From the NCBI GenBank assembly GCA_017551705.1, contig JAFZLA010000010.1, positions 62,001-126,000 on the forward strand: DNA of 64,000 bases, given 5' to 3'. The translations under genes were made by a program, and so were the position numbers. The notes below the pieces were generated by a model that did not search any database, had not been told where the DNA came from, and saw only the letters and a program-made list of their open reading frames with translations. This DNA comes from Treponema sp. Lineage in GTDB: Bacteria > Spirochaetota > Spirochaetia > Treponematales > Treponemataceae. Below, piece by piece: positions 1-9,616 of the stretch (positions are counted from its first letter, which is position 1; every line of letters starts with the position of its first letter).

Positions 1-396
1 ATGAGCCACCCGGGCGGCTCCTACGCATATTCGGCTGTTCAAAACGGAAAGAAAATTGTTTACGCCACCGACGTTGAATTGTATTTGGACACGCACAAGT
101 ACGGACCTGACGTTGAGCAAATTTTTAACGGAGCCGACATGGCGGTTTTGGATTCCCAATACACGATGGAAGAGGCGATAGACAAAATCAAATGGGGCCA
201 TTCGCCTTTTTCTTACGCCGTCGACTTTGCCGCCCAAATGGACATTTCAAAAATATTCCTCTTTCACCACGAGCCTGAGCACGACGACAAAAAGCTGGAT
301 GCGATTCTTAAGGCGGCAAGATGGTACGCCAAATTCATCGTGCAAAAAGCGGTGACTGTCGACCTTGCGGTTGAAGGAACGGAGATTGAGCTATGA
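1..396 (+). CDS. Metallo-beta-lactamase-fold hydrolase, C-terminal part (5' end outside window)
   Basis: The open frame runs in from the window edge, so the Met at base 1 is probably internal. The visible 131 residues match the second half of a metallo-beta-lactamase-fold hydrolase of the phosphodiesterase-like type: an HPGGSYAY stretch at the start, a YATDVE motif (a likely metal-ligand Asp) near residue 21 and LFHHEPEHDD near residue 87, which supplies a late His ligand. The first HxHxDH metal site would lie upstream and cannot be checked. The stop overlaps the next start (ATGA, 393-396), so translation is probably coupled. The substrate is unknown. Confidence 0.7.
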   Translation: MSHPGGSYAYSAVQNGKKIVYATDVELYLDTHKYGPDVEQIFNGADMAVLDSQYTMEEAIDKIKWGHSPFSYAVDFAAQMDISKIFLFHHEPEHDDKKLDAILKAARWYAKFIVQKAVTVDLAVEGTEIEL

Positions 397-578
397 CCGA
401 CGAACATTTTTGCCTCTCCTATAATTTCACTTGCGAGGAGTTAAAGGCTCTAGCCGCCATCGCCCGCGAAAACCAAGACAAGATTCCAAAAATTTTGTAT
501 AATTTTTCCAAGGAAGTTCAAAACAAGGTTTATTCCTGCATGTCGATAGACGAGGTTGAAAAAATATACAGAACATGA
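393..578 (+). CDS. Small hypothetical protein (61 aa)
   Basis: A 61-residue open frame shares ATGA overlaps with both neighbours (393-396 and 575-578), which is good evidence that it is translated as part of the operon. It has no signal peptide or membrane segment. It is mixed alpha-helical in character, with a basic, amphipathic middle (residues 15-40). I do not recognise the family. Its position between a hydrolase and mltG gives no firm function. Confidence 0.6.
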   Translation: MTDEHFCLSYNFTCEELKALAAIARENQDKIPKILYNFSKEVQNKVYSCMSIDEVEKIYRT

Positions 579-1615
579 AAAACGCAAAAAAAATCAAAAT
601 CGCCGTTACAGCGACAATCATTCTAGCGCTAATCCTTATTGCCGCCGCCTTCGCTTGCCTAAAGCTTTTGACAAGCGGCCGCGACGCCGAAGAAACTTCT
701 GTTTCCTTGCATCTAAAAATAGAGCAGGGTGAATCGGCCCGCAAAATCGCGGCCCTTTTGCAAAAAGAAAAAATCATAAAGAACAAGGACGCCTTTTACC
801 TTTTGGCGCGCTTTCCCCGATTGGGAAGCCTTTTGACGGGCCAAGAGGCTCAGGCCTTTTGCGTTAAAGCGGGCGCTTGCGACTTGACAAGCGCTATGGA
901 CGCGGGCCAAATTTACAAGGAACTTTCGGCAGGCCGCGAGGAGCTTTTGAGCGTCTCAGTCCCCGAAGGCTTGACAGTTTCCAAAATCGCCCAACGTCTT
1001 GAAAAGGCCGGCGTTTGCGGCCACAAAGATTTTAAGGCGGCGGCGCAGGGGCTCGAAGGATTTTTGTTCCCCGACACCTACATGCTGGCGCCGGATAGCG
1101 ACGCAAAAAAAGTTGTCCAAATCATGACCGAAAACTTTTACAAAAAGATTTCCGAAATTCCGTCGCTCGCCGCGTTGGCCTCCGACAAAGAAAAGCTCAA
1201 GCAAACGGTGACGCTGGCATCGATAATCGAACGTGAATACCGTTCCGCCGACGAGGCGCCCTTGATCGCAAGCGTTTTCACAAACCGAATAAAAAAGGGA
1301 ATCGGCTTGTATTCATGCGCGACGGTCGAGTATGTCATAACCGAAGTTTTGGGAAGGCCTCATCCGGACATCATAACTTACGACGACCTAAAAATTCAAA
1401 GCCCATACAACACATACCTTAACGCGGGCCTCCCGCCGGCGCCAATTTGCAATCCTGGCCTTGTGGCTCTCAAAGCCGCCGCGGAACCGGCCAAGAGCGA
1501 CTTTTATTACTTTCAGCTTATGGACGAAGCGGCCGGCCGCCATGTCTTTACAAAAACCCTGTCCGAACACGTCGAGCAGGGAGCGATATTCAAGACCAAG
1601 AAGGCGTCCCGCTAA
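575..1615 (+). CDS. mltG: Endolytic murein transglycosylase MltG (YceG-like)
   Basis: MltG cleaves nascent glycan strands in the inner membrane and is thought to set strand length. The 346-residue protein has one N-terminal membrane segment (residues about 9-30), a LysM-like region (residues 44-95) and the YceG catalytic domain with SIIERE, whose Glu219 lines up with the catalytic Glu218 of the E. coli enzyme. The conserved NRI and CATVEYVI segments follow, then SPYNTYLNAGLPPAPICNPG. The start overlaps the upstream stop, and the stop overlaps the dnaG start (TAATG at 1613-1617). Length is normal for the family. Confidence 0.93.
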   Translation: MKNAKKIKIAVTATIILALILIAAAFACLKLLTSGRDAEETSVSLHLKIEQGESARKIAALLQKEKIIKNKDAFYLLARFPRLGSLLTGQEAQAFCVKAGACDLTSAMDAGQIYKELSAGREELLSVSVPEGLTVSKIAQRLEKAGVCGHKDFKAAAQGLEGFLFPDTYMLAPDSDAKKVVQIMTENFYKKISEIPSLAALASDKEKLKQTVTLASIIEREYRSADEAPLIASVFTNRIKKGIGLYSCATVEYVITEVLGRPHPDIITYDDLKIQSPYNTYLNAGLPPAPICNPGLVALKAAAEPAKSDFYYFQLMDEAAGRHVFTKTLSEHVEQGAIFKTKKASR

Positions 1616-3429
1616 TGTCAGGCCTAATCACTCAAGACACAATCGAGCGGGTAAGGCAAACCGCCGACATCGTCTCGGTCATAAACGCCTACACAAACCT
1701 CACCCAGCGGGGAGCCCAGTACTGGGGCTGCTGTCCCTTCCACAACGAAAAGACGCCTTCGTTCACGGTTGACCCGATTAAAAAGTTTTACCACTGCTTT
1801 GGCTGCGGAGTCGGCGGCGACGTCATCAAGTTCACGATGGAAATGGAAAAGCTTTCCTATCCCGACGCGATCCAGGAGCTAGCAAAAAAATACAATATAG
1901 AAGTGACCTATCAAGGCGGCTCCTACGTTCCCGAAAAAAAAGACCAGGACCTTGACCAAATCCGCGAAGTCTACGACCGCATAGCCAGCACCTTCCATTT
2001 TTTCTTGACCCAAAACGCCCAGGGAGCCGCCGCATTGGAATACATAAAGGGCCGCGGCCTTACCGACGAAACTTTGGCAAAATTCAAGCTGGGATACGCG
2101 CCCGCCGACCGACGCTGGCTCAAAAAATTTCTTAGCGGAAAGAACTATTCAGACGCTTTTTTGGAAAAAACAGGCCTCTTCAGCAAAAAATATCCCGACG
2201 TCTGCCTTTTTGCCGGCCGCTTGATTTTTCCGATTTTTGACCGCAAGGGGCAGGCGGTTGCCTTTGGCGGCCGCATTTTGGGAGAAGGGGAGCCAAAGTA
2301 CCTCAACTCGCCCGAGCTTCCCCACTACCACAAAAGGGAAACCTTGTACGCCTTCAACTTTGCCAAAAACGCCATACACCAGCAAAAGGCCGCCATTTTG
2401 TGCGAAGGCTACATGGACGTAATCGCCTACCACCAGTGCGGAATAAACATCGCGGTGGCCCCGCTTGGAACGAGCCTGACCGAGCAGCAGCTCAAAATTC
2501 TGCAAGGCTTTTGCGACACAATCCTCTTGTCCTTTGATTCCGACGGAGCGGGGCAAAATGCCACCAAGCGCGCCATTTTGATGTGCCGCCAGTTCAACCT
2601 TACGACCAAAATTATAAGGCTTGAAGGCGGCAAGGACCCGGCCGAAATTATGATAAAATTTGGGGCCGAGACCTTGACGAAACAAGTCCAGAATGCTATA
2701 TTAGATAGTGATTATCTGTTGTCTAAAATAAAGGCGCAATATCCGTCGGAGTCTCCAGAAGACAAAACAAAAGCCGCCTTGGCTTTTTTTCCGTACGTGG
2801 ATTCCCTGCAATCAGACATTCAGAAAGAATCAAGCCTTGACCAGTTGGCCGGGGCCTTTAATCTTTCGCCGGAGGCCGTTAGAAGAGACTTCAACAATCG
2901 CAGCCAAGCGCGCTCGCGTCTGGAATTAAGGTCAAAACAGTCTGACGGCGAAAAAGTCCGGCCAATCAAATTGAACGCTGAACTTAGAGCTGTCTTAGCC
3001 GTTCTTTCCAATCCCGATGAATATTCAATAATGCGGCGCGAACTTAACAGCGATGACTTTGAAGACCCCTTGGCAAAAGAGTTATTTATAAAACTGGAGG
3101 AGCGTTACAAGCAAGGCAATTTTTCATATATGTCTGTTTTGGAACTGTGCGACGCAAACATCCAACAGATGGTCACAGCAGTTACCGCCAGCGGAGAGTT
3201 TTCAAAAAAAGAGAATCAAAGCGAAGCGGAATTCAAAGAATTGCTTGACCGCATAGTTTGGGACAGCATAAAACTTATAAAGCGGAACGCATTGGAGCGT
3301 CAACGTAAAAAACTGAACGAACGCTTGAGGGCATTTACCCCGACAACTTCCGACGATGAAAATTACCTCCAAACGCTAATCTCCGAAATTTCGCAGTTGG
3401 ACAAACAAATCCAGTTGCAGAAAAAGTAA
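1615..3429 (+). CDS. dnaG: DNA primase DnaG
   Basis: DnaG makes the RNA primers for replication. I chose the ATG at 1615, which overlaps the mltG stop. The longer open frame reaching back to 1447 only adds sequence in the shadow of mltG. The 604-residue protein begins with the CHC2 zinc finger (Cys40, His43, Cys61, Cys64). The RNA polymerase core with the Toprim motif CEGYMDVIAYH follows near residue 270, with a DSDGAG metal site about 45 residues later. The C-terminal third is the variable helicase-binding region. It is followed after 9 bases by rpoD, the classic macromolecular-synthesis arrangement. Confidence 0.96.
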   Translation: MSGLITQDTIERVRQTADIVSVINAYTNLTQRGAQYWGCCPFHNEKTPSFTVDPIKKFYHCFGCGVGGDVIKFTMEMEKLSYPDAIQELAKKYNIEVTYQGGSYVPEKKDQDLDQIREVYDRIASTFHFFLTQNAQGAAALEYIKGRGLTDETLAKFKLGYAPADRRWLKKFLSGKNYSDAFLEKTGLFSKKYPDVCLFAGRLIFPIFDRKGQAVAFGGRILGEGEPKYLNSPELPHYHKRETLYAFNFAKNAIHQQKAAILCEGYMDVIAYHQCGINIAVAPLGTSLTEQQLKILQGFCDTILLSFDSDGAGQNATKRAILMCRQFNLTTKIIRLEGGKDPAEIMIKFGAETLTKQVQNAILDSDYLLSKIKAQYPSESPEDKTKAALAFFPYVDSLQSDIQKESSLDQLAGAFNLSPEAVRRDFNNRSQARSRLELRSKQSDGEKVRPIKLNAELRAVLAVLSNPDEYSIMRRELNSDDFEDPLAKELFIKLEERYKQGNFSYMSVLELCDANIQQMVTAVTASGEFSKKENQSEAEFKELLDRIVWDSIKLIKRNALERQRKKLNERLRAFTPTTSDDENYLQTLISEISQLDKQIQLQKK

Positions 3430-3438
3430 GGAAAAAAA

Positions 3439-5256
3439 ATGGATAAAGAAGAGCTTGACTCTTTGCTTTCTAAGATTACAGAAAAGGGCAAAACAGAATT
3501 CAACTGGGACGAAATCGCCGACATTCTCGGCCAAGAAGTCGTAGCCGACCAAGAAAAAAGCGAAGCCTTGATGACTGAGCTTGAAAGACGGGGAATCATA
3601 ATTCAAGAAGAGATTCCGCCGGATTTGCCCGACGACGAAGACGAGGACAACCTTGTCGTTGACGACGAGGACGCCGACATAGCCGAAGACCAAGAAGCAA
3701 AAATCGCCGAGCAGGCCGAAAAAGAAGCTTCGATGTCTTCCAAAAAGCGCTTGGTAAGTTCCGACAAAGACGGCGCGGGCACAGACGATCCAATCCGCCT
3801 TTATCTTCGCGACATCGGAAAAGAAAATCTTTTGACCGCCGACGAAGAGGTGACTCTTTCCAAGCAAATGGAAAGCGGCGAAAACATCATTAAGGATGTA
3901 ATCAAAAACTCAGGTAAATTGATTCCGGAATTTTTTGCCGTCGCGCAAAAGGCTTTCCAAAGAATCGACATGCACGAGCAGGGCAGGCCTCGCAAGGAAA
4001 TCAACGAAGAAATGGCCGAAAAGCGCCGCCTCAAGAGCGCCTACTCGGAATACCTCAAGCCAGTTCTGCCCGAAATAAAGCAGTACATGACCCTCAAGCG
4101 CCAATTGTTTGAAGTGGACTCAAACGTAAAGATTCTTGAGAACAAAGACATACTTAAGCTCCAAAAGAAAATCATTCCTTCATTGCAAAAGGCCGAGATT
4201 CAAACCGAAGAGCTTGAAAAGTTCTCAACGGAATTTATCGATGCCAAGCAAAAAATCGAGGAATACCAGCATCAGCAGGAAAAGCGCATGAAGGAATTGC
4301 GCGTAAAGGATCCCGCCGACTTGCGCCGCTTGGGCCGCAGGCTCGCCATTCGCAGCGAATGCTCCAAGCTCGAAAAAGAATTGGGAATGAACGCGGACGA
4401 CATCCGCGAAGTCTATTCAAAAATTCAAAAGATTGAGCGCCGCTTGGTTCGCCTTGAATTTGAATTTGAGAACACCATCGACGACATTCTCAAAATGGAA
4501 AAGGAAATCGAGCGCGGCCGCAAGATGATGGAGAACGCCAAGAACCACTTGATCAACGCAAACTTGCGCTTGGTTGTTGCCATTGCCAAAAAATACACAA
4601 ACCGCGGCTTGCAGTTCTTTGACTTGGTTCAAGAAGGAAACATCGGCTTGATAAAGGCTGTTGAAAAATTCGAGTACCGCAAGGGCTACAAATTTTCAAC
4701 ATACGCCACATGGTGGATTCGCCAGGCGATCACGCGCTCAATTTCGGATCAGGCTCGCACAATTCGCGTTCCTGTCCACATGATTGAGCAAATCAACAAG
4801 GTTGTCCGCGAAAGCCGCAACCTCATGCAAAAGTTTGGCCGCGAGCCTACCGACGACGAAATTGCCCAGCAGCTTGGTTGGGCAGTGGCGCGCGTAAAGA
4901 CAGTCAAAAATGTCGCCCGCGAGCCTATATCTTTGGAAACTCCGATCGGCGAGGAAGAAGATTCTTTGCTCGGGGACTTCATCGAAGACAAGGAAGTTGA
5001 AAATCCCGCAAACCAGACCGCTTACACGCTTCTTAAGGAGCAGTTGAGCGGAGTGCTTTCGTCGCTTCCTCCCAGAGAGCAGGAAGTTCTCAAAATGCGC
5101 TTTGGTTTGGAAGGCGGCTATTGCTTGACTTTGGAAGAAGTCGGACTTTACTTCAACGTAACTCGCGAAAGAATCAGGCAGATTGAGGCAAAGGCTTTGC
5201 GCCGCCTCCGCCACCCAAGAAGGGCCACTGGCTTGAGGGACTACATCGAAATATAA
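3439..5256 (+). CDS. rpoD: Primary sigma factor RpoD (sigma-70)
   Basis: This is the housekeeping sigma factor that directs RNA polymerase to -10/-35 promoters. The 605 residues contain an N-terminal region 1.1-like part and an acidic linker (about residues 55-95). A charged non-conserved region carries coiled-coil segments. Region 2 lies at about 371-440 ([20 protein letters not shown], then the -10-reading [11 protein letters not shown] helix). Region 4.2 has the helix-turn-helix [20 protein letters not shown] near residues 562-590. An A-rich AAGGAAAAAA leader precedes the ATG. A hairpin at 5265-5294 ends the dnaG-rpoD unit. Confidence 0.97.
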   Translation: MDKEELDSLLSKITEKGKTEFNWDEIADILGQEVVADQEKSEALMTELERRGIIIQEEIPPDLPDDEDEDNLVVDDEDADIAEDQEAKIAEQAEKEASMSSKKRLVSSDKDGAGTDDPIRLYLRDIGKENLLTADEEVTLSKQMESGENIIKDVIKNSGKLIPEFFAVAQKAFQRIDMHEQGRPRKEINEEMAEKRRLKSAYSEYLKPVLPEIKQYMTLKRQLFEVDSNVKILENKDILKLQKKIIPSLQKAEIQTEELEKFSTEFIDAKQKIEEYQHQQEKRMKELRVKDPADLRRLGRRLAIRSECSKLEKELGMNADDIREVYSKIQKIERRLVRLEFEFENTIDDILKMEKEIERGRKMMENAKNHLINANLRLVVAIAKKYTNRGLQFFDLVQEGNIGLIKAVEKFEYRKGYKFSTYATWWIRQAITRSISDQARTIRVPVHMIEQINKVVRESRNLMQKFGREPTDDEIAQQLGWAVARVKTVKNVAREPISLETPIGEEEDSLLGDFIEDKEVENPANQTAYTLLKEQLSGVLSSLPPREQEVLKMRFGLEGGYCLTLEEVGLYFNVTRERIRQIEAKALRRLRHPRRATGLRDYIEI

Positions 5257-5264
5257 GCGGCGCC

Positions 5265-5294
5265 AATTGCAAGGGATTTCAAGCCCTTGCAATT
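5265..5294 (+). terminator. Stem-loop after rpoD
   Basis: An 11-bp perfect stem (AATTGCAAGGG at 5265-5275, CCCTTGCAATT at 5284-5294) with an 8-base loop sits 8 bases after the rpoD stop. The following bases are AT-rich but hold no unbroken T run, so it may terminate only partly. Its right arm also contributes the -35 of the next promoter. Confidence 0.55.
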
Positions 5295-5315
5295 ATTTGC
5301 GTTATATTGTATATT
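5287..5315 (+). promoter_or_regulatory. Sigma-70 promoter for the zinc-ribbon gene
   Basis: TTGCAA (5287-5292) and TATATT (5310-5315) are separated by exactly 17 bases. The ATG of the next gene lies at 5344 behind AAGGGGA. The -35 overlaps the right arm of the rpoD stem-loop, so folding of upstream read-through RNA and new initiation share the same DNA. Confidence 0.6.
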
Positions 5316-5343
5316 TTCTTAATTATTCTAAGGGGAATGTCAA

Positions 5344-6261
5344 ATGGAAAAGACACTTGATACAAAAGTTTTTGACAATTTGGAAAAGCTTCAGGTCGTT
5401 TTGTCTGCAAAATATCAGATTCAGGCCAAAATTGAAGACGTGCCCAAACAGTTGGAAACCCAAGAGGAGCTTCTTGCGCGCCTCAAAAAGGAATACATCG
5501 AAAAGAACTCAAAGTATGAAGCCTTGAAAGAAAAGGTGGACGGCCTCAAGGATGAGTTGGAAGAAGCCGTAAAGCTTCGCGAAGAAGGCGAGAAGGGCAT
5601 GGACAACATTTCCACCCACCGCGAATACGAAGCGCTTGAAAAGCAAATCTCAGAAGCCAGCGACAAAGAAGGCAACCTCCGCAAAGAATTGGACAAAGAA
5701 GAAAAGAACTTGGCGGAGCTTGACGAGGCGATCAAGGCCGACGAAAGCGTAATCAAGTCACAGGAAAAAGATTTGAACGAAGCCCGCGCTTCTTTGGACA
5801 AGGAAGCCGGCAGCCTCAAAAAAGAGCTCGCTTCATTGGAAAAGAAAGAGGCCAACATTTCGGCCAACATCGATCCGGAAATTACATACAAATTCCAGCG
5901 CATCATTCAGCGCAACAACGAAGGAATCGTTTACGTCAAGAACGGCGTATGCGGCGGCTGCCACATGATTTTGCCCGCCCAGTTCGCGCTTGAAGTTCGC
6001 GAAGAAAACGAGATTTTGTTCTGCCCGTACTGCAGCAGAATCTTGCGCTGGCAAGAAACAAAAGAAGGCGAGGAAGAAGATTACTTTACAATCGACACCG
6101 CCGGAAGCCTTTCGGATTTGGATGACGACGCTGATTCTTATGATGACGACGACGACGACATCTCCGACAACGACGACGAAATTAAAGACGACGAAATGCT
6201 CGACGACGAAGACGAGGATGAAGCCGAAGACTCTGACGAAGAGGAAGAGTCAGAAGAATAA
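5344..6261 (+). CDS. Coiled-coil C4 zinc-ribbon protein with acidic tail
   Basis: The 305 residues fall into three parts. The first is a long antiparallel-type coiled coil (about 1-190) rich in Glu, Lys and Leu. The second is a C4 zinc ribbon with CGGC near residue 201 and CPYC near residue 226. The third is a tail from about residue 255 to the end made almost wholly of Asp and Glu. The coiled-coil plus zinc-ribbon plan matches the widespread DUF164/zf-RING_7 (CdsZ-type) family, whose members bind nucleic acid or ribosomal partners; the exact role is not settled. The position after rpoD is the same in other treponemes as far as I recall. Confidence 0.8.
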   Translation: MEKTLDTKVFDNLEKLQVVLSAKYQIQAKIEDVPKQLETQEELLARLKKEYIEKNSKYEALKEKVDGLKDELEEAVKLREEGEKGMDNISTHREYEALEKQISEASDKEGNLRKELDKEEKNLAELDEAIKADESVIKSQEKDLNEARASLDKEAGSLKKELASLEKKEANISANIDPEITYKFQRIIQRNNEGIVYVKNGVCGGCHMILPAQFALEVREENEILFCPYCSRILRWQETKEGEEEDYFTIDTAGSLSDLDDDADSYDDDDDDISDNDDEIKDDEMLDDEDEDEAEDSDEEEESEE

Positions 6262-6271
6262 GTTTTTTATT

Positions 6272-6690
6272 GCAGAAGAAATATAACCGCGCCGCAAATT
6301 GATAATGACATCTTTTTGCGGTGAGGCAAAGTCCGGGCTCCGCCGGAAAAAATGCCGGATAACGACCGGGAGAAAAACGGAAGTTGCAAATTTTCGCTTT
6401 TGCGAAAACTAACATAACCCGTTCTTCTACAGACAGCGCAGCAGAAAACAAACCGCCCGGCCTTGGTCGGGTAAGGGTGAAAAGGCGGTGTAAGAGACCA
6501 CCGGACGCTTGGCGACAAGCGCCGCATTGCAAGCCTCATTTGGAGCAAGGTCAAGAAGCGGCTGTTTTTCCGGGACATAAGCCGCGGGTAGACCGCTAAA
6601 ATTTTTAGGCGACTAAAAATTCGGATAGATGGTTATGGCTTTGCCTTTTTTGGGCAAGGTTGCCAGAACCCGGCTTACGATTTCTTCTGC
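6272..6690 (+). ncRNA. rnpB: RNase P RNA (bacterial type A)
   Basis: RnpB is the catalytic RNA that trims tRNA 5' ends. The conserved core is clear: GAGGCAAAGTCCGGGCTCC near 6322, GATAACGACCGGG near 6358, GGTGTAAGAGACCACCGG near 6487, AGCAAGGTC near 6544, GGTAGACCGCTAAA near 6588, GATAGATGGTTAT near 6622 and CCAGAACCCGGCTTA near 6663. The ends were set by the terminal P1 helix: GCAGAAGAAAT at 6272-6282 pairs with ATTTCTTCTGC at 6680-6690. A run of eight T (6691-6698) follows and probably serves as the terminator. Confidence 0.95.
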
Positions 6691-6714
6691 TTTTTTTTAA
6701 GGGGAATTAAGCGG

Positions 6715-7674
6715 GTGAAACTTTCTTTAAAAAAGTATAGAACAATCATCAAAAGCAAAAACCGCTTTGTCCCAATTCTTCTTGGAACAATCATTGTAAC
6801 GGCGCTTTTAGCCTTCGCTGGATTTTTCGTTCAAAAAACAATAAGCAAAAGAATTCACACAAAACCTTCCATCACAATGCTTTCCGACAAGTGGAAGGAA
6901 TACGACTATCAAGCGGTTTACGACACCAGTTCCATTCTGTTGGAAAAAAAGCCCTTTAACAACACAGTCTTGGTTTACCGCGGCTACGCAGCTTTTTACC
7001 TCGCCGTCTCGGCGACAGAATCCCAGCAAGCGCAAGAGTACATCGAGGAGGCCATTCACTGTTTGCGCCTGGCCTTGATGGACGCCAAGAAAAAAACCTT
7101 GGGCCAGATTCAATACATGTTGGGAAAAGCCTATTTTTACAAAGACTCAATTTCGTCATATCATTATTACGCGGACTTGGCGGCTTACCATTTGAACGAG
7201 GCCAGGCTTTTGGGATACAAGGCCGACGACATTCCCGAATACTTGGGGTTAAGCTACGCTCAGTTGGGAATGACGATGGAAAGCATAGCGGCCTTTAGCG
7301 AAGCGCTTTTGCATCGAGAAAGCGACGCCTTGCTTTTGTCGATTGCCGAACAATACGAAAAGGCTCAACAGCATTCGGCCGCAAAGCAATACTTGTTCCA
7401 AATCATACAAAGGTCCACCGACGACTCCTTGACAACAAAGAGCAGGGGACTGCTTGGAAAAATTCTCTTGAATGAGCAAGATTACGAAGGCGCCCAAAAA
7501 GAGTTTGACGCCATTTTGCAAAAAAACCAAAATTACGCTGACGCCCACTATGGTTTGGGCTTGATATACGAAGCGCAAGGGGATTTGGTCAAGGCCAGGT
7601 CCGAATGGAGAAAAACGCTTAGAATTCAAGTAAATCACGCTGAGGCGCTAGAAAAAATTCAACAATATAAGTAA
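6715..7674 (+). CDS. Membrane-anchored TPR protein
   Basis: This 319-residue protein starts at GTG (6715) behind AAGGGG. One membrane segment (about residues 19-41) is followed by an outside domain made of tetratricopeptide repeats. The clearest are in the last third, for example residues 255-310 with ADAHYGLGLIYEAQGDLVKA. TPR domains hold protein partners. It lies 20 bases before mreB and probably shares its transcript, so a link to the elongation machinery is reasonable but is inference. I know no specific function. Confidence 0.75.
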   Translation: MKLSLKKYRTIIKSKNRFVPILLGTIIVTALLAFAGFFVQKTISKRIHTKPSITMLSDKWKEYDYQAVYDTSSILLEKKPFNNTVLVYRGYAAFYLAVSATESQQAQEYIEEAIHCLRLALMDAKKKTLGQIQYMLGKAYFYKDSISSYHYYADLAAYHLNEARLLGYKADDIPEYLGLSYAQLGMTMESIAAFSEALLHRESDALLLSIAEQYEKAQQHSAAKQYLFQIIQRSTDDSLTTKSRGLLGKILLNEQDYEGAQKEFDAILQKNQNYADAHYGLGLIYEAQGDLVKARSEWRKTLRIQVNHAEALEKIQQYK

Positions 7675-7694
7675 AATAAGAGATTGGGGGAAAT

Positions 7695-8729
7695 ATGCTT
7701 TTTAACAGTTTTGTAACCGACATAGGAATCGATTTGGGCACTTGCAACACGCTCATTTATGTGCGCGGAAAGGGCATCGTCATTGACGAACCTTCTGTTG
7801 TTGCGGTGGAAAAAGGAACAAACCAAGTTGTGGCCGTTGGAGCCGAAGCCAAGCGCATGCTTTGGAAAACGCCCAACAACATCATCGCCACTCGTCCGCT
7901 TGCCGACGGCGTTATCGCCGACATCGACAGCTGCGAAAAGATGATCAAGTACTTCATCTCAAAAATCATTCCCAAACATAGATTTTTCACTTCGACAAGA
8001 ATGAAGATTGGAATTCCGTCTTGCATCACCGAAGTCGAAAAGCGCGCCGTAATCGAAGCGGCCCTCAAGGCGGGCGCCCGCGAAGTTGAGGTAATCCCAG
8101 AAAGCCTGGCCGCCGCCATCGGAGCCAAGATTCCGATTCACGAACCGGCCGGCCACATGATTTGCGACATCGGCGGCGGAACTGCCGAAATCTCGGTAAT
8201 CTCTTTGGGCGGCATGGTAATAACTTCTTCAATTCGCGTCGGCGGAAACAAGTTTGACGAAGCGATTGTAAAGCACATACAGCAAAAGTTCGGCCTTACA
8301 ATCGGCCAGCAGACTGCCGAACGCCTCAAGATAGAAATTGGAAACGCTTCAAGCGACAAGAACATAGAAAAGATGGAAATCAAGGGAGCCGACGCGACTA
8401 ACGGTTTGCCCCGCCGCCTTGAAATCGACAGCGTGGAAGTTCGCGAAGCCCTCAAGGAGCCGGTGAACCGCATCGTCGAAGAAATCAAGACAACGCTCGG
8501 CCACACTCCGCCCGAATTGGCCGCGGACATCATCGAGCGCGGCATCGTAATGACCGGCGGCGGCTCAATGCTCAAGGGCTTGCCAAAATTGATTTCTAAA
8601 GAAACCAACGTTCCTGTAATCTTGGTCGAAAAGCCTCTTGAATGCGTGGCTCTTGGAGCGGGCGAGGCCTTTGAACTCTTTAAGGATATGTCATCCGACA
8701 GATCCATCTACGACAACTTGAACGTATAA
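7695..8729 (+). CDS. mreB: Rod-shape-determining actin MreB
   Basis: MreB forms ATP-dependent filaments under the inner membrane and guides sidewall peptidoglycan synthesis. The 344-residue length is typical. Actin-fold motifs are present: phosphate 1 DLGTCNTLIYV at residues 11-21, CDIGGGTAEI near residue 157, and TGGGSMLKGLP near residue 290. The N-terminus begins MLFNSFVTDIGIDLG, with a short hydrophobic start as in other membrane-binding MreBs. GGGG at 7687-7690 serves as ribosome site. First gene of the mreBCD-pbp2-rodA elongation operon. Confidence 0.97.
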   Translation: MLFNSFVTDIGIDLGTCNTLIYVRGKGIVIDEPSVVAVEKGTNQVVAVGAEAKRMLWKTPNNIIATRPLADGVIADIDSCEKMIKYFISKIIPKHRFFTSTRMKIGIPSCITEVEKRAVIEAALKAGAREVEVIPESLAAAIGAKIPIHEPAGHMICDIGGGTAEISVISLGGMVITSSIRVGGNKFDEAIVKHIQQKFGLTIGQQTAERLKIEIGNASSDKNIEKMEIKGADATNGLPRRLEIDSVEVREALKEPVNRIVEEIKTTLGHTPPELAADIIERGIVMTGGGSMLKGLPKLISKETNVPVILVEKPLECVALGAGEAFELFKDMSSDRSIYDNLNV

Positions 8730-8734
8730 GCAAA

Positions 8735-9616
8735 ATGCAAAAAAAGCCTTTTTTTGTTTTGCATTTTCCAGAGTTTCTTCTCGCTTTTTTGCTGATCATA
8801 TCGACAGTGATGATGTCGTTTTCTTCCGGCGGCTTCATATTGAACTTTAAAGAAATTGGCTTTAACATTTTTTCAACCGTTCAAAATGGAATCAGCGCGG
8901 TGACAAGCTCAGTCACAAATTCTGTGAACGCCGTCAAGGAATTGGCCGAATTGCGAAAGCAATACGAAGTTCTAAGTGAAAAGCTTAAAGACTACGAGTA
9001 CATGCAGCGCTCTAATTCCGAAATCAGAAAAGAAAACGCGCGACTAAAAGAGCAGCTGGAATTTTCGCAAAGCTTGGCTGTAAAAAATTTTGCCGCCAAC
9101 ATAATTTCGCGCGGCGCCGACAACTTGTACACGACAATCGTCGTCAACAAGGGTTCAAGGAACGGAATCAAAAAGAACATGCCGGTCATAGCCATTCAAG
9201 GCGGAAACATTGGAATCGTAGGAAAGGTTGTCGCGGTTGGATACACAACAGCGCAAGTCATGCCAGTCTTTGATTTCAACTCATCAATTTCGGCCAGAGT
9301 GCAAAACACCCGCGACATCGGCTTGGTCAGCGGCAACGGTTCGGACACGCTTCCGCTAAAAATGGAATACATCAAAAAGCGCGTTATCGACGAATTGCGC
9401 TTTGGAGACGTAATCGTCACCAGCGGCGAAAACGAAAACTATCCCGCCGACATTCCGATCGGAACAATCTCGCACATTCAAGTTTTGGATTACGACACTT
9501 CGCTTGCCATAGAGCTTGCGCCGATAATTGACTTTTCAAGATTGGAAACTGTTTTGATAATCGACCAAAAGTCTCCAAACGACAAACAGGCGGAGGAGGG
9601 CGCGCAAAATGATTAA
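8735..9616 (+). CDS. mreC: Rod-shape-determining protein MreC
   Basis: MreC is the periplasmic scaffold that joins MreB/MreD to PBP2. The 293 residues have one membrane segment (about 10-30), a coiled coil (about 60-110) and the double beta-barrel C-terminal domain with the typical GSRNGIKKNMPVI motif near residue 133 and DGxVTSG-like VIVTSGENENYPADIPIG near residue 227. It begins 6 bases after mreB ends and overlaps mreD by 8 bases, so the two are translated together. Confidence 0.93.
   Translation: MQKKPFFVLHFPEFLLAFLLIISTVMMSFSSGGFILNFKEIGFNIFSTVQNGISAVTSSVTNSVNAVKELAELRKQYEVLSEKLKDYEYMQRSNSEIRKENARLKEQLEFSQSLAVKNFAANIISRGADNLYTTIVVNKGSRNGIKKNMPVIAIQGGNIGIVGKVVAVGYTTAQVMPVFDFNSSISARVQNTRDIGLVSGNGSDTLPLKMEYIKKRVIDELRFGDVIVTSGENENYPADIPIGTISHIQVLDYDTSLAIELAPIIDFSRLETVLIIDQKSPNDKQAEEGAQND

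Noticed and set aside
1447-1614. N-terminal extension of the dnaG frame
   Set aside because: It lies in the shadow of mltG and precedes the normal DnaG start (MSGLITQDTIERV) at 1615.
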